From NCBI GenBank assembly GCA_009773645.1, contig WSYB01000017.1, positions 1-64,000 of the forward strand: a stretch of 64,000 nucleotides of DNA, in the 5' to 3' direction. The notes below the pieces were generated by a model. The model was not told the origin of the DNA. It did no database searches and was given only the letters and a program-made list of their open reading frames with translations. A program made the translations under genes and the position numbers. How positions within the stretch are numbered: the first letter of the stretch is position 1; each line of letters begins with the position of its first letter. Positions 49,376 through 58,805 of this stretch are shown piece by piece. Source of the stretch: Geobacteraceae bacterium. GTDB lineage: Bacteria > Desulfobacterota > Desulfuromonadia > Geobacterales > Geobacteraceae.

Positions 49376-49391
49376 TGGCACGACAGTTGCT
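49376..49391 (+). promoter_or_regulatory. Sigma54 (-24/-12) promoter of the first glycan block
   Basis: TGGCACGACAGTTGCT matches the consensus TGGCAC-N5-TTGCT with exactly 10 bp between the invariant GG (49377-49378) and GC (49389-49390). It lies 50 bp before the start codon at 49441. The rest of the 312-bp gap is AT-rich and could hold enhancer sites; I see no clear palindromes there. Confidence 0.85.
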
Positions 49392-49440
49392 GAAGGGACA
49401 TGGGATCTAATCATTAACGAAACGCGATAGGTATAAACAC

Positions 49441-52400
49441 GTGAACATTTTCAGTCCTTCCGGCACTCTGGCTGAGAAATCTTCGGAATTGATAAGCGCA
49501 GGCGGTGAGCTTGCCATCATGCAGCAATTTATCAGCGCCGACAGTGTGGTGTTTGATGTCGGCGCCCACACAGGCGCCTGGACCAGTGAACTACTGGACA
49601 TCCACCCTGATGTCACCGTGCATCTTTTTGAACCGGCGCCACAAAACTATCATGCGCTTCTGAGAAATCTCGCTGAACCTGTCGGAAAAGGCAAGCTACG
49701 GCCAAATACCTGTGCCCTTGCCGGAAGAGAAGAAATCCGCCTGTTCCATTATTACGAGGATGCGCCTTCCTGGAGCACGCTCCACCGAAGGATGACGGTT
49801 GAAAAGGAACAGAACCTCAAGAAACCTGCGGCATATCCGGTTTTTACGACAACATTGGATAACTACTGCAGATCGACAAACATCACGCATATCAACTTCC
49901 TCAAGATAGACGTGGAAGGGGGAGAGCTTGAGGTCCTCTCCGGAGCAAAAGAGTTACTGAAGAAAGGAAGGATCGACTTTCTCCAGTTTGAATATGGCGG
50001 AACGTTTGTGGATGCCGGCACTACCCTCGAACGGGTCTTCGATCATCTGCAGGGGTTTCGCTACTCCCTCTTTAAAATTACCGCCTGTGGGCTGGAATAC
50101 GTCCCTCGCTTCATGCCGCAGCACGAGAACTTTTCGTACAGCAATTTTTTAGCGGTGAACGAAAGATTTCTCTCTAATGTTTTGGGGAAAGCTCCCAAAA
50201 TGCTCGATTTGCAAGAGCTTTGCCGACAACACGGGATCAACCCCCGGGGCGTTATTCACATCGGCGCCCATGAAGGAGGAGAACTTCCCAAATACCGGGC
50301 AATGGGGATACAGAGAGTGCTGTTCATCGAGGCAAATCCGGCAGTCTTTGCGCGCCTTGAGGAAAATGTCGGCGGTAAATCCGGTGTGGACCTGGTCAAC
50401 TGCGCCATCAGCGACCATGACGGCACGGCGGTCCTCCACGTAACCTCCATGGACCAGAGCAGTTCCCTCCTGCCGCTCAAAAAGCACAAGGACATTTATC
50501 CCGACATCGCCGAAACCGGACAAATAATTGTATCGGCGCGAAGGCTCGATTCCCTTTTGCAGGAATTGGAATTGGCGCCGGCCGATTTCAACCTGCTCAA
50601 TATTGACATCCAGGGCGCCGAACTCCTCGCCTTCAAGGGGTCAACAACTACGCTGCCGTTCATTGAGGGAATCAACACCGAAGTGAATTTTGCCGAGCTT
50701 TATTCCGGCTGCGCCGTTATCGATCAGCTTGACGATTTTCTCGAAGCCCGCGGTTTCGAGAGGAAGGCGACCGTCACCCCTTACCATCCTTCGTGGGGGG
50801 ACGCGTTTTACACAAAAAAACCGGTCATCACCATCTCCTGCCTCGGCAGTTTCGGACGCTTTGCCAACCAGATATTCCAGTACGCCTTCGCAAAAACATA
50901 TGCCAGGGACCATGGTCTGCGGGTCGAAACACCGCCATGGCTCGGGCAATGCCTCTTCGGCCACAACGATCCGCCGATTTCCAGGCAGTTGCCGGAAATG
51001 GAAGATCTCTGCAATGTATTGTCGCAGGCAAAAATCCCCAACCAGACGGAAACATGCAAAAATGTCGATTTCAGGGGGTTTTTCCAGTATCATACCAGGT
51101 ACTATGCCCCCCACAAGGAATATTTCCGCTCCCTGTTCAAACCGGTGCCGGAAATCGAAGCACGACTCCAGGAAGGCGTCAAACGCCTCCGCTCCCGGGG
51201 CAAGACCGTTGTCGGGCTCCATTTGCGGCGAGGGGATTACGGTTACGATATTTTCTATATAGCCCCGAGCGAATGGTACAGGGAGTGGCTGCGAGGTTTC
51301 TGGGATACCCTCGACCAGCCGGTCCTCTATATTGCCAGCGACGAGCCGGACAAGGTGCTGGCCGATTTTGCCGAGTACAACCCCGTCACTGCCCGGGACC
51401 TGGATGTATCCATCTCTGAGGCCCCATATTTTACCGATTTCTATATCATGAGCCAGTGTGATGCCGTTGCCATTTCCAACAGTTCGTTTTCTTTTGCCGC
51501 GTGCATGCTCAACGAAAGGGCCTCTTACTTCTTCCGCCCCCATTTGCAGACAAAGAAACTCATTCCTTTCGACCCCTGGAACAGCGAAGTGGTATACCGT
51601 GATGCGGTCGTCACCATGGACAACCCTTCGGAAACCGCTGTGCCCAAAGCTCCGGAACCGGACAGTCCGGCTCCGTCACCAACCAGCCAACCGACGCATT
51701 GTGACGTGGCGGTGGATATCTTACCTTCAGGCCCACCGCTATGCCTCTTTATCAATACCTACTATCAGGGTTTCCTCAATACCGTGTACACCAGGAATCC
51801 CCACTTACAGGAGTGCCCGTACACCCAGCAAAAAACTCTCCTGGAAGGTGAATGTTTCGGAGACAGCGATTTCTATTCGCAGGGGCTGCGGCAGGCCGGC
51901 TGGAAGGCCGAAGATATCATCGTCAACTGCCTTCCGCTGCAGCAGGCCTGGGCGGCAGAAAATCTGTTCAACGGCGAATGGCTGGCCATTGCCGTCGAAC
52001 AGATTCGCCGGGCACGGCCGGATGTGGTCTATATCCAGGATATGGGAATCGGGACACGGGAATTCCTTTCCGCGATTCGCCCCCATACCCGGCTGATCAT
52101 CGGCCAGATCGCCTCGCCACCCCAGCCCCAGACAGATTTCACCATGTTCGACATCGTCTTCTCTTCATTTCCACACTTCGTGCGGAAGTTCCGGGAGTAC
52201 GGCATTGCCAGCTATTATCAGCCGCTCGCCTTCGAGCCACGTGTCCTGGAAAGGATCGGAGAAAAAGAGCGAATCTACCCGGTCACATTTGTCGGCGGCA
52301 TTTCGGCCATGCACGGCAAGGGAAAAGAGTTGCTTGAACGGGTTGCAGAACTGGCGCCGGTGGAATTCTGGGGGTACGGGGCCGGCACGCTCCCCGAAGG

Positions 52401-53514
52401 TTCTCCTCTACGGAGCCGCCATCACGGTGAAGCGTGGGGGCTGGAGATGTTTTCCCTCTTGCGGCAATCACGGATCACCATCAACCGCCATATCGACGTG
52501 GCAGAAAATTACGCCAACAACATGCGCCTGTTTGAAGCAACCGGTTGCGGAGCGTTGCTGATCACCGATTACAAGGACAACCTGAACGAGCTGTTTGAGA
52601 TCGGCAAAGAGGTGGTCGTCTATCGCTCAGCGGAGGAGTGCGCCGCCCTGGTTGCCTATTACCTTGCCCACCCGGAGGAAGCCGAGGAAATCGCCCGGGC
52701 CGGGCAGGCGCGCACCCTGCGCGACCACAGCTACACGAAAAACATGGCCCTAACCGCGGAGATACTGCAACGACACCTGCGTTACCGGCAGGGAAAAGAG
52801 CGTTTTACGATGCCGGCCAGGATTTCGGACGGTTATCAGCAGATAGATCAAGCGGAGATTACCCCGGCGCTGACCTCCGCCTGGCAGGACGCAAGCATTC
52901 CAGCCCAACAGCGCGCCCTGGTCCAACATCAGCTTACCGAGATGTACCAGGGAAAGGTCGCCCTCGTTTTCCAGCTCCTTGCAGACATCATCAGGCCGCA
53001 CGCGGCGTCGGGGAGGTCTGTGCTGGAAATCGGCTGCGCCAGCGGCTATTACTACGAAATTCTGGAGTATCTTCTCAACAAGCGGCTCGACTATGCCGGG
53101 GTAGACTACTCAGATGCGATGATCGCCATGGCGAAGGACTATTACCCAACTGCCAAGTTCTTTGTCGCCGACGGCGCCACTCTTCCCTTTACCGACCGAA
53201 AATTCGACATTGTCATATCTTCCTGCGTGCTCCTCCACGTTCCCAATTACCGGCAGCATGTCTCAGAGACCTGCCGGGTGGCAGCACATCATGTGGTCGC
53301 CCACCGCACGCCGGTCTGCAGGAAACGACCCACCCAGTATCTGAAAAAATGCGCCTACGGTGTGGAGACCGTTGAACTGGTTTTCAACGAGGAAGAACTG
53401 GTGCAGGAATTCGCCCGCAACGGCTTTATCCTTATAAACAAGATCGAATATTTTACTGAAGCAGTTCAAGATTGTTATGAATTAACATACCTCTTCGGGA
53501 GCCAATATGTATAA
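49441..53514 (+). CDS. Five-module methyltransferase/glycosyltransferase fusion protein
   Basis: 1357 residues, GTG start. Module 1 (about 30-240): FkbM-type methyltransferase, VFDVGAHTGAWT and FLKIDVEGGELEVL. Module 2 (about 255-450): a second FkbM-type domain, VIHIGAHEGGE and LLNIDIQGAELLAF. Module 3 (about 460-720): a GT11-like (alpha-1,2-fucosyltransferase-type) domain, GRFANQIFQYAFAKTYA and LHLRRGDYG. A Pro-rich linker follows (about 736-752). Module 4 (about 765-1115): a CgeB/GT4-like glycosyltransferase with FVGGISAMHGK and NMRLFEATGCGALLITD. Module 5 (about 1165-1310): class I methyltransferase, VLEIGCASGYYYEILEY. No signal peptide, so cytoplasmic. It probably assembles and methylates an oligosaccharide for a surface glycan or glycoprotein; acceptor unknown. 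Confidence 0.85.
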   Translation: MNIFSPSGTLAEKSSELISAGGELAIMQQFISADSVVFDVGAHTGAWTSELLDIHPDVTVHLFEPAPQNYHALLRNLAEPVGKGKLRPNTCALAGREEIRLFHYYEDAPSWSTLHRRMTVEKEQNLKKPAAYPVFTTTLDNYCRSTNITHINFLKIDVEGGELEVLSGAKELLKKGRIDFLQFEYGGTFVDAGTTLERVFDHLQGFRYSLFKITACGLEYVPRFMPQHENFSYSNFLAVNERFLSNVLGKAPKMLDLQELCRQHGINPRGVIHIGAHEGGELPKYRAMGIQRVLFIEANPAVFARLEENVGGKSGVDLVNCAISDHDGTAVLHVTSMDQSSSLLPLKKHKDIYPDIAETGQIIVSARRLDSLLQELELAPADFNLLNIDIQGAELLAFKGSTTTLPFIEGINTEVNFAELYSGCAVIDQLDDFLEARGFERKATVTPYHPSWGDAFYTKKPVITISCLGSFGRFANQIFQYAFAKTYARDHGLRVETPPWLGQCLFGHNDPPISRQLPEMEDLCNVLSQAKIPNQTETCKNVDFRGFFQYHTRYYAPHKEYFRSLFKPVPEIEARLQEGVKRLRSRGKTVVGLHLRRGDYGYDIFYIAPSEWYREWLRGFWDTLDQPVLYIASDEPDKVLADFAEYNPVTARDLDVSISEAPYFTDFYIMSQCDAVAISNSSFSFAACMLNERASYFFRPHLQTKKLIPFDPWNSEVVYRDAVVTMDNPSETAVPKAPEPDSPAPSPTSQPTHCDVAVDILPSGPPLCLFINTYYQGFLNTVYTRNPHLQECPYTQQKTLLEGECFGDSDFYSQGLRQAGWKAEDIIVNCLPLQQAWAAENLFNGEWLAIAVEQIRRARPDVVYIQDMGIGTREFLSAIRPHTRLIIGQIASPPQPQTDFTMFDIVFSSFPHFVRKFREYGIASYYQPLAFEPRVLERIGEKERIYPVTFVGGISAMHGKGKELLERVAELAPVEFWGYGAGTLPEGSPLRSRHHGEAWGLEMFSLLRQSRITINRHIDVAENYANNMRLFEATGCGALLITDYKDNLNELFEIGKEVVVYRSAEECAALVAYYLAHPEEAEEIARAGQARTLRDHSYTKNMALTAEILQRHLRYRQGKERFTMPARISDGYQQIDQAEITPALTSAWQDASIPAQQRALVQHQLTEMYQGKVALVFQLLADIIRPHAASGRSVLEIGCASGYYYEILEYLLNKRLDYAGVDYSDAMIAMAKDYYPTAKFFVADGATLPFTDRKFDIVISSCVLLHVPNYRQHVSETCRVAAHHVVAHRTPVCRKRPTQYLKKCAYGVETVELVFNEEELVQEFARNGFILINKIEYFTEAVQDCYELTYLFGSQYV

Positions 53515-54346
53515 ATATCAATATAACCCCGATATTACCGAGCTAGATATTATCAAGTACCATAACCTTAACTTGTCTGAATCTGTATTGAACTATCTAT
53601 TAAACCATTTAGATACGATAAATCTTACAAGTGATGACTTATCTGGAAAGAAAAGCGAACAGATTAACGATACTGTACTGGGTGAATATTTTGCCATGAT
53701 TTCCAGACTCACAGGAACCGTAGCTTCTAAACTCTTAGGTAGAGCACAGTGGGGATACGATACTCCAGAGTGGTTTGATCACAGACATCATTTGTTTAAT
53801 CCTGAAAAAAATTTAACAGATTTCTTTGCGGTTTCTGCAGAAAATATAATCAAGCATCTCCCTCTTGACGGTAAAGTGCTTGATCTTTGTTCAGGTGATG
53901 GTTTTTATGATTACTTTTTTTTTCGCAAGAGGGCAAAAGAAATTGTATGCGTCGATATAAATTCTGAAGCAATGCGTTATGCAATTCGGAATCATTCAGC
54001 AGACAATATCACCTATATTCAAGACAATGTACTGACTTTAGATTTGCCAGACAACTATTATGATGTAGTTTTGATTAGGGGAGCCATAGAACATTTTTCA
54101 GAGTCGGACCAGCAGATAATTTTCAGCAAAGCAAAAAAGACACTTCAGATTGGTGGCTGGTTCTGTGGAGACACTGTTGCAAATTCTCTGCAGGAAGGGG
54201 TTTTGCTGGCATCACATGAAAACGAATGGGCAAATGAAGAAGAAATGAGAACGGCTCTTGCGCAATTTTTTGAACATATAGAGACGAGTACTTTGACATC
54301 TAGAGAGAGAGTGACCCTGTTATGGGCATGCAAAAAGCACAAGTAG
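53507..54346 (+). CDS. Class I SAM-dependent methyltransferase of atypical base composition
   Basis: 279 residues. The SAM-binding motif VLDLCSGDGFYDYFF lies at about residues 124-138, with VCVDINSEAMRYA and YYDVVLIRGAIEHF following. The first 100 residues have no recognised domain. The gene is clearly more AT-rich than its neighbours on both sides (many AAT, TTT and ATA codons), suggesting separate acquisition. It overlaps the previous gene by 8 bp and the next by 25 bp, so it is nonetheless tightly integrated in the operon. Confidence 0.85.
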   Translation: MYKYQYNPDITELDIIKYHNLNLSESVLNYLLNHLDTINLTSDDLSGKKSEQINDTVLGEYFAMISRLTGTVASKLLGRAQWGYDTPEWFDHRHHLFNPEKNLTDFFAVSAENIIKHLPLDGKVLDLCSGDGFYDYFFFRKRAKEIVCVDINSEAMRYAIRNHSADNITYIQDNVLTLDLPDNYYDVVLIRGAIEHFSESDQQIIFSKAKKTLQIGGWFCGDTVANSLQEGVLLASHENEWANEEEMRTALAQFFEHIETSTLTSRERVTLLWACKKHK

Positions 54347-55344
54347 GGTGTTTCCAAAATAAAAACATCCTCATCACCGGCGGCGTCGGTTTTATCGGCT
54401 CCAATCTGGCGATCCGCCTCGTTGAACTCGGCGCCAGGGTCACATTAGTGGACAGCCTGATCCCCGAGTACGGTGGCAACCTCTGGAATATCGAGCCCAT
54501 CAGGGATAAGGTCCGTGTCAATATTTCCGACGTGCGCGACGAGCACTCCATGAAATACCTGATCCAGGGGCAGGATTTTCTCTTCAACCTCGCCGGGCAG
54601 ACCAGCCACGTGGACTCCATGAACAACCCCTATCCGGACCTGGAGATAAACGCCCGCGCCCAGCTCTCCATCCTGGAGGCCTGCCGCAAACATAACCCGC
54701 ACATCAAGATAGTCTTCGCCAGCACCCGCCAGATGTATGGCGCGCCCCAATACCTGCCGGTGGATGAACGGCACCCTCTCCATCCCGTGGATGTAAACGG
54801 CATCAACAAGATGGCCGGCGAATGGTACCACCTGGTCTACAACAACATCTACGGCATCCGCGCCACAGTGCTGCGCCTCACCAACACCTACGGGCCGCGC
54901 ATGCGGGTGAAGGACGCGCGCCAGACGTTCCTGGGCATCTGGGTCCGCCGGATCATCGAAGGGAAACCGGTCCTCGTGTTCGGCGACGGCAAACAGATAC
55001 GCGACTTCACCTATGTGGACGACGTGGTTGCCGCCATGCTCCTTGCGGCCGAATCGGAAGACGCAAACGGCGAAGTCTTCAACCTGGGGGCGGACGACCC
55101 CATCAATCTGAAAGATACGGCAGAGCTTCTGATAAAGATAAGCGGCGCTGGTTCGTACGAGATTGTCCCGTTCCCGGAAGACCGAAAAGCCATCGATATC
55201 GGGGATTATTATGCCGATTACCGGAAGATTCGCTCCAAGCTGGGATGGAAGCCTGCAACACCCCTTAAAGAGGGGCTGCGACAAACCGTTGACTATTACC
55301 GCCGGTTTTTTTCCAGCTACTGGGAAGGTGAAAATGGAAACTGA
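54322..55344 (+). CDS. NAD-dependent sugar-nucleotide epimerase/dehydratase (extended SDR)
   Basis: 340 residues. The Rossmann loop ILITGGVGFIGSNLA lies near the N-terminus, followed by LFNLAGQTSHVDSM and STRQMYG. The usual YxxxK active site is replaced by NGINK (in HPVDVNGINKMAGEW), so Lys is kept but the catalytic Tyr position is Asn. Downstream LRLTNTYGPRM and RDFTYVDDVVAAM are normal. It could be a subfamily using another residue, or a non-catalytic binder. Substrate unknown. Second last gene of the first glycan block. Confidence 0.88.
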   Translation: MGMQKAQVGCFQNKNILITGGVGFIGSNLAIRLVELGARVTLVDSLIPEYGGNLWNIEPIRDKVRVNISDVRDEHSMKYLIQGQDFLFNLAGQTSHVDSMNNPYPDLEINARAQLSILEACRKHNPHIKIVFASTRQMYGAPQYLPVDERHPLHPVDVNGINKMAGEWYHLVYNNIYGIRATVLRLTNTYGPRMRVKDARQTFLGIWVRRIIEGKPVLVFGDGKQIRDFTYVDDVVAAMLLAAESEDANGEVFNLGADDPINLKDTAELLIKISGAGSYEIVPFPEDRKAIDIGDYYADYRKIRSKLGWKPATPLKEGLRQTVDYYRRFFSSYWEGENGN

Positions 55345-55356
55345 GAGAATTAAAGG

Positions 55357-56670
55357 ATGAAGCGCTACTACTGTACATACTTTGACCGCAACTATCTGAT
55401 CAAGGCCCTGGCGCTCATCAAATCCCTCAACGCGCATGAAAAGAACGAGTTTCACCTGTTTGCCGTCTGTCTCGATGAGATCACCCGGATCATTCTGGAG
55501 AAGCTTGCGCCCCTAAACGTCACGGTTATCCCCCTCCACAGGGTGGAGCAGGGGGACGAAGCGCTTGCCTCCGCCCGGCAAAACCGTTCCCAGGTGGAAT
55601 ACTACTGGACCCTGACGCCGACCGTTATACTGTGGCTTTTTGAACAGTTTCCCGCAGCCCGGGTACTGACCTACCTGGACGCCGATCTCTATTTCTACTC
55701 TTCCCCCGACCCCATTATTGCCGAGTTTGCCGACCGTTCGATCATGATCCACGAGCACCGGTTCTCCCCCGGGCAGGCCCATATGGAAACCCATGGCAAG
55801 TACAATGTGGGGCTTCTCTGTTTCCGTCGCGACGGTAATGGCATGGAAGCGCTCAAGTGGTGGCGCGAGAGGTGCATCGAGTGGTGCTACGCCCGCGTAG
55901 AGGATGGGAAATTCGGCGATCAGCTCTACCTGAACGACTGGCCGGAGAGGTTCAAGGGGTTAAGGGTGCTGGAAAATATCGGCGCCGGGGTCGCCCCCTG
56001 GAATCAGGAGCAGTATGCATTTACCGTAAATGAACAGGGACTGGTGATGGTCAACGATACCCCGCTGGTTTTCTACCATTTCCACGGGCTCACCTTCGTG
56101 ACGCCGGACGTCGTCATTCCGGTCAAATATCTGCAATACACACTGACCGAAGAGCTCCTTCACCTCGTCTTCCTGCCGTATATCCAAGCCATGACAGAGG
56201 CTGCCGTCTCGGTCCGCGCCATCCAGAAGGAGTTTACCGACGGGATGGTCAATCAGAACTCCCTGGCCGACCTTCATACGTTTCTGGCCAGACACCATAT
56301 GGCCGAAACGATCAGAAAATTCGCCACAGAGCATGCGCAACTCCCGCTCAACGACGAGTGGGACTATTACGCGTCTACTCATCAGTACAGGCCCACAGAA
56401 GGTGACGACCCATGGGACAGGTCCGCCGGAAAATTGAACGACCTCGGCAAACAATTTTGGGAGCAGGGAGAAAAGAAACGGGGACTGGAATATTTTGCCG
56501 AGGCGTTCGCCATCGAACCCGACGACCCGGAAAGCCTCGACAATCTGGCTGCCGCACTGAAATCGCTTAAACTGCTGGATCAAAATATCGATCCCGAGTC
56601 GGTCCCCTCCGATACGCGGAATAATTACTTCAAGTTTTTGACAAATAAGGCATTGGCAGCTCTGTCGTAA
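55357..56670 (+). CDS. Glycosyltransferase (GT8-like) with a short C-terminal helical repeat region
   Basis: 437 residues. YCTYFDRNYLIKALALIKSL starts a GT-A fold; the nucleotide-sugar DxD motif is in LTYLDADLYFYSSP (about residues 107-120). HGKYNVGLLCFRRD and KFGDQLYLNDWP follow, as in glycogenin-like transferases. Residues of about 360-420 (FWEQGEKKRGLEYFAEAFAI, PDDPESLDNLAAALKSL) look like one or two TPR helices. Specificity unknown. AAAGG precedes the ATG. Last gene before the second sigma54 promoter. Confidence 0.82.
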   Translation: MKRYYCTYFDRNYLIKALALIKSLNAHEKNEFHLFAVCLDEITRIILEKLAPLNVTVIPLHRVEQGDEALASARQNRSQVEYYWTLTPTVILWLFEQFPAARVLTYLDADLYFYSSPDPIIAEFADRSIMIHEHRFSPGQAHMETHGKYNVGLLCFRRDGNGMEALKWWRERCIEWCYARVEDGKFGDQLYLNDWPERFKGLRVLENIGAGVAPWNQEQYAFTVNEQGLVMVNDTPLVFYHFHGLTFVTPDVVIPVKYLQYTLTEELLHLVFLPYIQAMTEAAVSVRAIQKEFTDGMVNQNSLADLHTFLARHHMAETIRKFATEHAQLPLNDEWDYYASTHQYRPTEGDDPWDRSAGKLNDLGKQFWEQGEKKRGLEYFAEAFAIEPDDPESLDNLAAALKSLKLLDQNIDPESVPSDTRNNYFKFLTNKALAALS

Positions 56671-56847
56671 CAATCCTATGAGGAAGGGTCCGGCAATCTG
56701 CCGGTTTCATCCATTTTTGTGAGGTTTAGTTCCCTTTTCTTTCGTCCCCCACGGCTTCAATGACTCAATCTGGTTCAAATTATTGACTTTCTCTTTTCAC
56801 GCCAAACAAATCTCTGCAAATTAAGATAGTTACAAACCTTCCACTAA

Positions 56848-56863
56848 TGGCACAACAGTTGCT
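56848..56863 (+). promoter_or_regulatory. Sigma54 (-24/-12) promoter of the second glycan block
   Basis: TGGCACAACAGTTGCT, identical in 15 of 16 positions to the site at 49376, with GG and GC 10 bp apart. It lies in the 430-bp gap 56671-57100, 237 bp before the next start codon, which leaves a long leader. Confidence 0.85.
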
Positions 56864-56950
56864 AAACCTTATGAGCGTGTGGGTTTTAAGACCATACTAG
56901 CCGTATGTCTGGCAGAATAGGCTGTAAATCGTACCAAATACAATGAACCA

Positions 56951-57020
56951 CCCCGCCGCAAGCAGCGGGGTATCTCTCAGAGTAGTTGGATTCCCTACAA
57001 CGCGGCAAGCCGCGGGGAAT
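56951..57020. repeat. Paired GC-rich hairpins in the leader of the second glycan block
   Basis: CCCCGCCGCAAGCAGCGGGG forms one hairpin, and GCGGCAAGCCGC enclosed by ATTCCC..GGGGAAT forms a second. They lie between the sigma54 promoter and gene 57101. They look like a dispersed REP-type element. The remainder of the gap holds nothing I can name. Confidence 0.6.
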
Positions 57021-57100
57021 TTGACCCCGAGAGATTGAAAGAGGCGGTACGAAAAGTTGCCTTATAGAGACTAAAGTATCACATTGAAAGGAACTATATA

Positions 57101-58039
57101 ATGCCTGTAAAAGTTCTCCTGACCGGGGGAGCCGGTTACCTGGGCTCAATCCTGTGTGAACATCTGCTCAATAAGAATTATCAGGTAACGGTCATTGATA
57201 ACCTGATGTATGGAGAACAAAGCCTGTTTCATTTCTGCGCCAATCCCGGTTTTGATTTTGTTTATGGTGATGTCAGAAACGAAGGGGTCATGGGGAAACT
57301 GGTGGGCGATGCGGACGTAATCATTCCGCTGGCCGCCATTGTGGGAGCGCCCTGTTGTGACAGAGATCCGCTTTCCGCAAAATCTATCAACCTGGACGCG
57401 ATCCGGCTTATCAACAAGCTGCGCGGCCCCGGCCAGTTGATCGTTTATCCCACCACCAACAGCGGTTATGGAACAAAAACCGGCGATGTCTTCTGCACGG
57501 AAGAGACCCCGCTTGAACCGATCTCGCTCTACGGCAGGACGAAAACTGACGCGGAAGCGGAAGTCCTCAATTCAGCCAACGCTATAACCTTGCGGCTGGC
57601 AACCGTCTTCGGCATGTCGCCCCGCATGAGAATGGACCTGCTCGTAAACCATTTTGTTTACGCCGCCTTAACCGACGGCTACCTGGTAATTTTCGAGAAG
57701 GACTTCAAACGCAACTATATCCACATTCGCGACGTAGCCGACTGCTTTATCCACTGCATTGAAAACTCTGGCCGGATGACTGGGCGCCCTTACAACGTGG
57801 GGCTGGACGATGCAAACCTGTCAAAGGAAGAGCTGGCGCTGAAAATCAGGGAATACCTCCCCGATTTCTACATACATTTTGCGGAAGTAGGGAGTGACCC
57901 GGACAAACGTAACTACATAGTTTCGAACCAAAGGTTGCGCGAGGCTGGTTTTGAGGCGAAACGTTCCATTGATGACGGCATCGGAGAACTCATCAAGGGA
58001 TACAGAATGCTCGGACGCTCTCCCAGGAAGAACGTGTAA
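57101..58039 (+). CDS. NAD-dependent sugar-nucleotide epimerase/dehydratase
   Basis: 312 residues, extended SDR. VLLTGGAGYLGSILCEHLL at the N-terminus, PTTNSGYG, and a normal YxxxK active site in SLYGRTKTDAE. RNYIHIRDVADCFIHC and PYNVGLDDANLSKEELA follow. Substrate not deducible; next to HddC- and HddA-like genes it may modify GDP-heptose or a related sugar nucleotide. AAAGGA lies before the ATG. It ends 2 bp before the next gene. Confidence 0.9.
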   Translation: MPVKVLLTGGAGYLGSILCEHLLNKNYQVTVIDNLMYGEQSLFHFCANPGFDFVYGDVRNEGVMGKLVGDADVIIPLAAIVGAPCCDRDPLSAKSINLDAIRLINKLRGPGQLIVYPTTNSGYGTKTGDVFCTEETPLEPISLYGRTKTDAEAEVLNSANAITLRLATVFGMSPRMRMDLLVNHFVYAALTDGYLVIFEKDFKRNYIHIRDVADCFIHCIENSGRMTGRPYNVGLDDANLSKEELALKIREYLPDFYIHFAEVGSDPDKRNYIVSNQRLREAGFEAKRSIDDGIGELIKGYRMLGRSPRKNV

Positions 58040-58041
58040 TT

Positions 58042-58794
58042 ATGCGGATTGAGGAGAATTTCACTGCTGCAATCCTCGCAGGAGGGTTGGGGACTCGACT
58101 AAGACCGGTATTAAACGACCGGCCGAAGGTAATGGCGGAAGTAAACGACCGCCCTTTTATTACGTACCTTCTTGACCAGGTTGCGGCAGCCGGAGTGAAG
58201 CGGGCAATACTGTGCACCGGCTACAAAGCGGAGCGGATAGCGGCCTTTCTGGGTGAAGAATACAGGGGCATGCAAATTTTATATTCACAGGAGCCCTCCC
58301 CCCTAGGCACCGCCGGCGCGCTCAGGCTCGCCCTGCCGAAGATGGAAAACGAAACGGTTCTGGTCATGAATGGGGATTCCTATCTTGAAACCGATCTGAG
58401 GAACTTTTGGAACCGGCATCGGGCAAAAGGCGCAACAAACTCTCTCCTGCTGACGAAGGTTTCCGATACCGGCCGTTACGGCCGGGTCGAGACCGATTGT
58501 AACGGCCGCATCCTCCGTTTTGTCGAAAAAGGAAGAGATGGGGGACCGGGCTGGATTAATGCCGGCCTGTATCTCCTCAGCCGCCAGCTTCTGCAGAGCA
58601 TTCCGGACCAGGGAGAGGTATCTTTGGAACGCGAGGTGCTGCCAAACTGTGTCGATAAAAACTTTTTCGGCTTTGAATCCCGCGGCCGCTTCCTGGACAT
58701 CGGGATTCCCGAGTCATATCAAGAGGCGCAGTCGCTTTTTCAGCACATTTCAGACATCCCGGCCATATGCGGCTATAAAGTCTCACAGCTGTAA
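58042..58794 (+). CDS. Sugar-1-phosphate nucleotidyltransferase (HddC-like)
   Basis: 250 residues. The NTP-transferase signature AAILAGGLGTRLRPVLNDRPK lies at the N-terminus; VLVMNGDSYLETDL holds the metal-binding Asp. Size and adjacency to an HddA-like kinase suggest D-glycero-D-manno-heptose 1-phosphate guanylyltransferase. A different sugar 1-phosphate is possible. Confidence 0.85.
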   Translation: MRIEENFTAAILAGGLGTRLRPVLNDRPKVMAEVNDRPFITYLLDQVAAAGVKRAILCTGYKAERIAAFLGEEYRGMQILYSQEPSPLGTAGALRLALPKMENETVLVMNGDSYLETDLRNFWNRHRAKGATNSLLLTKVSDTGRYGRVETDCNGRILRFVEKGRDGGPGWINAGLYLLSRQLLQSIPDQGEVSLEREVLPNCVDKNFFGFESRGRFLDIGIPESYQEAQSLFQHISDIPAICGYKVSQL

Positions 58795-58805
58795 CAGGAG
58801 GATTT

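Noticed and set aside
56886-57149. Minus-strand frame of 87 codons before the second glycan block
   Set aside because: It is mostly the two GC-rich hairpins and the 5' end of the epimerase read backwards; no protein family character.
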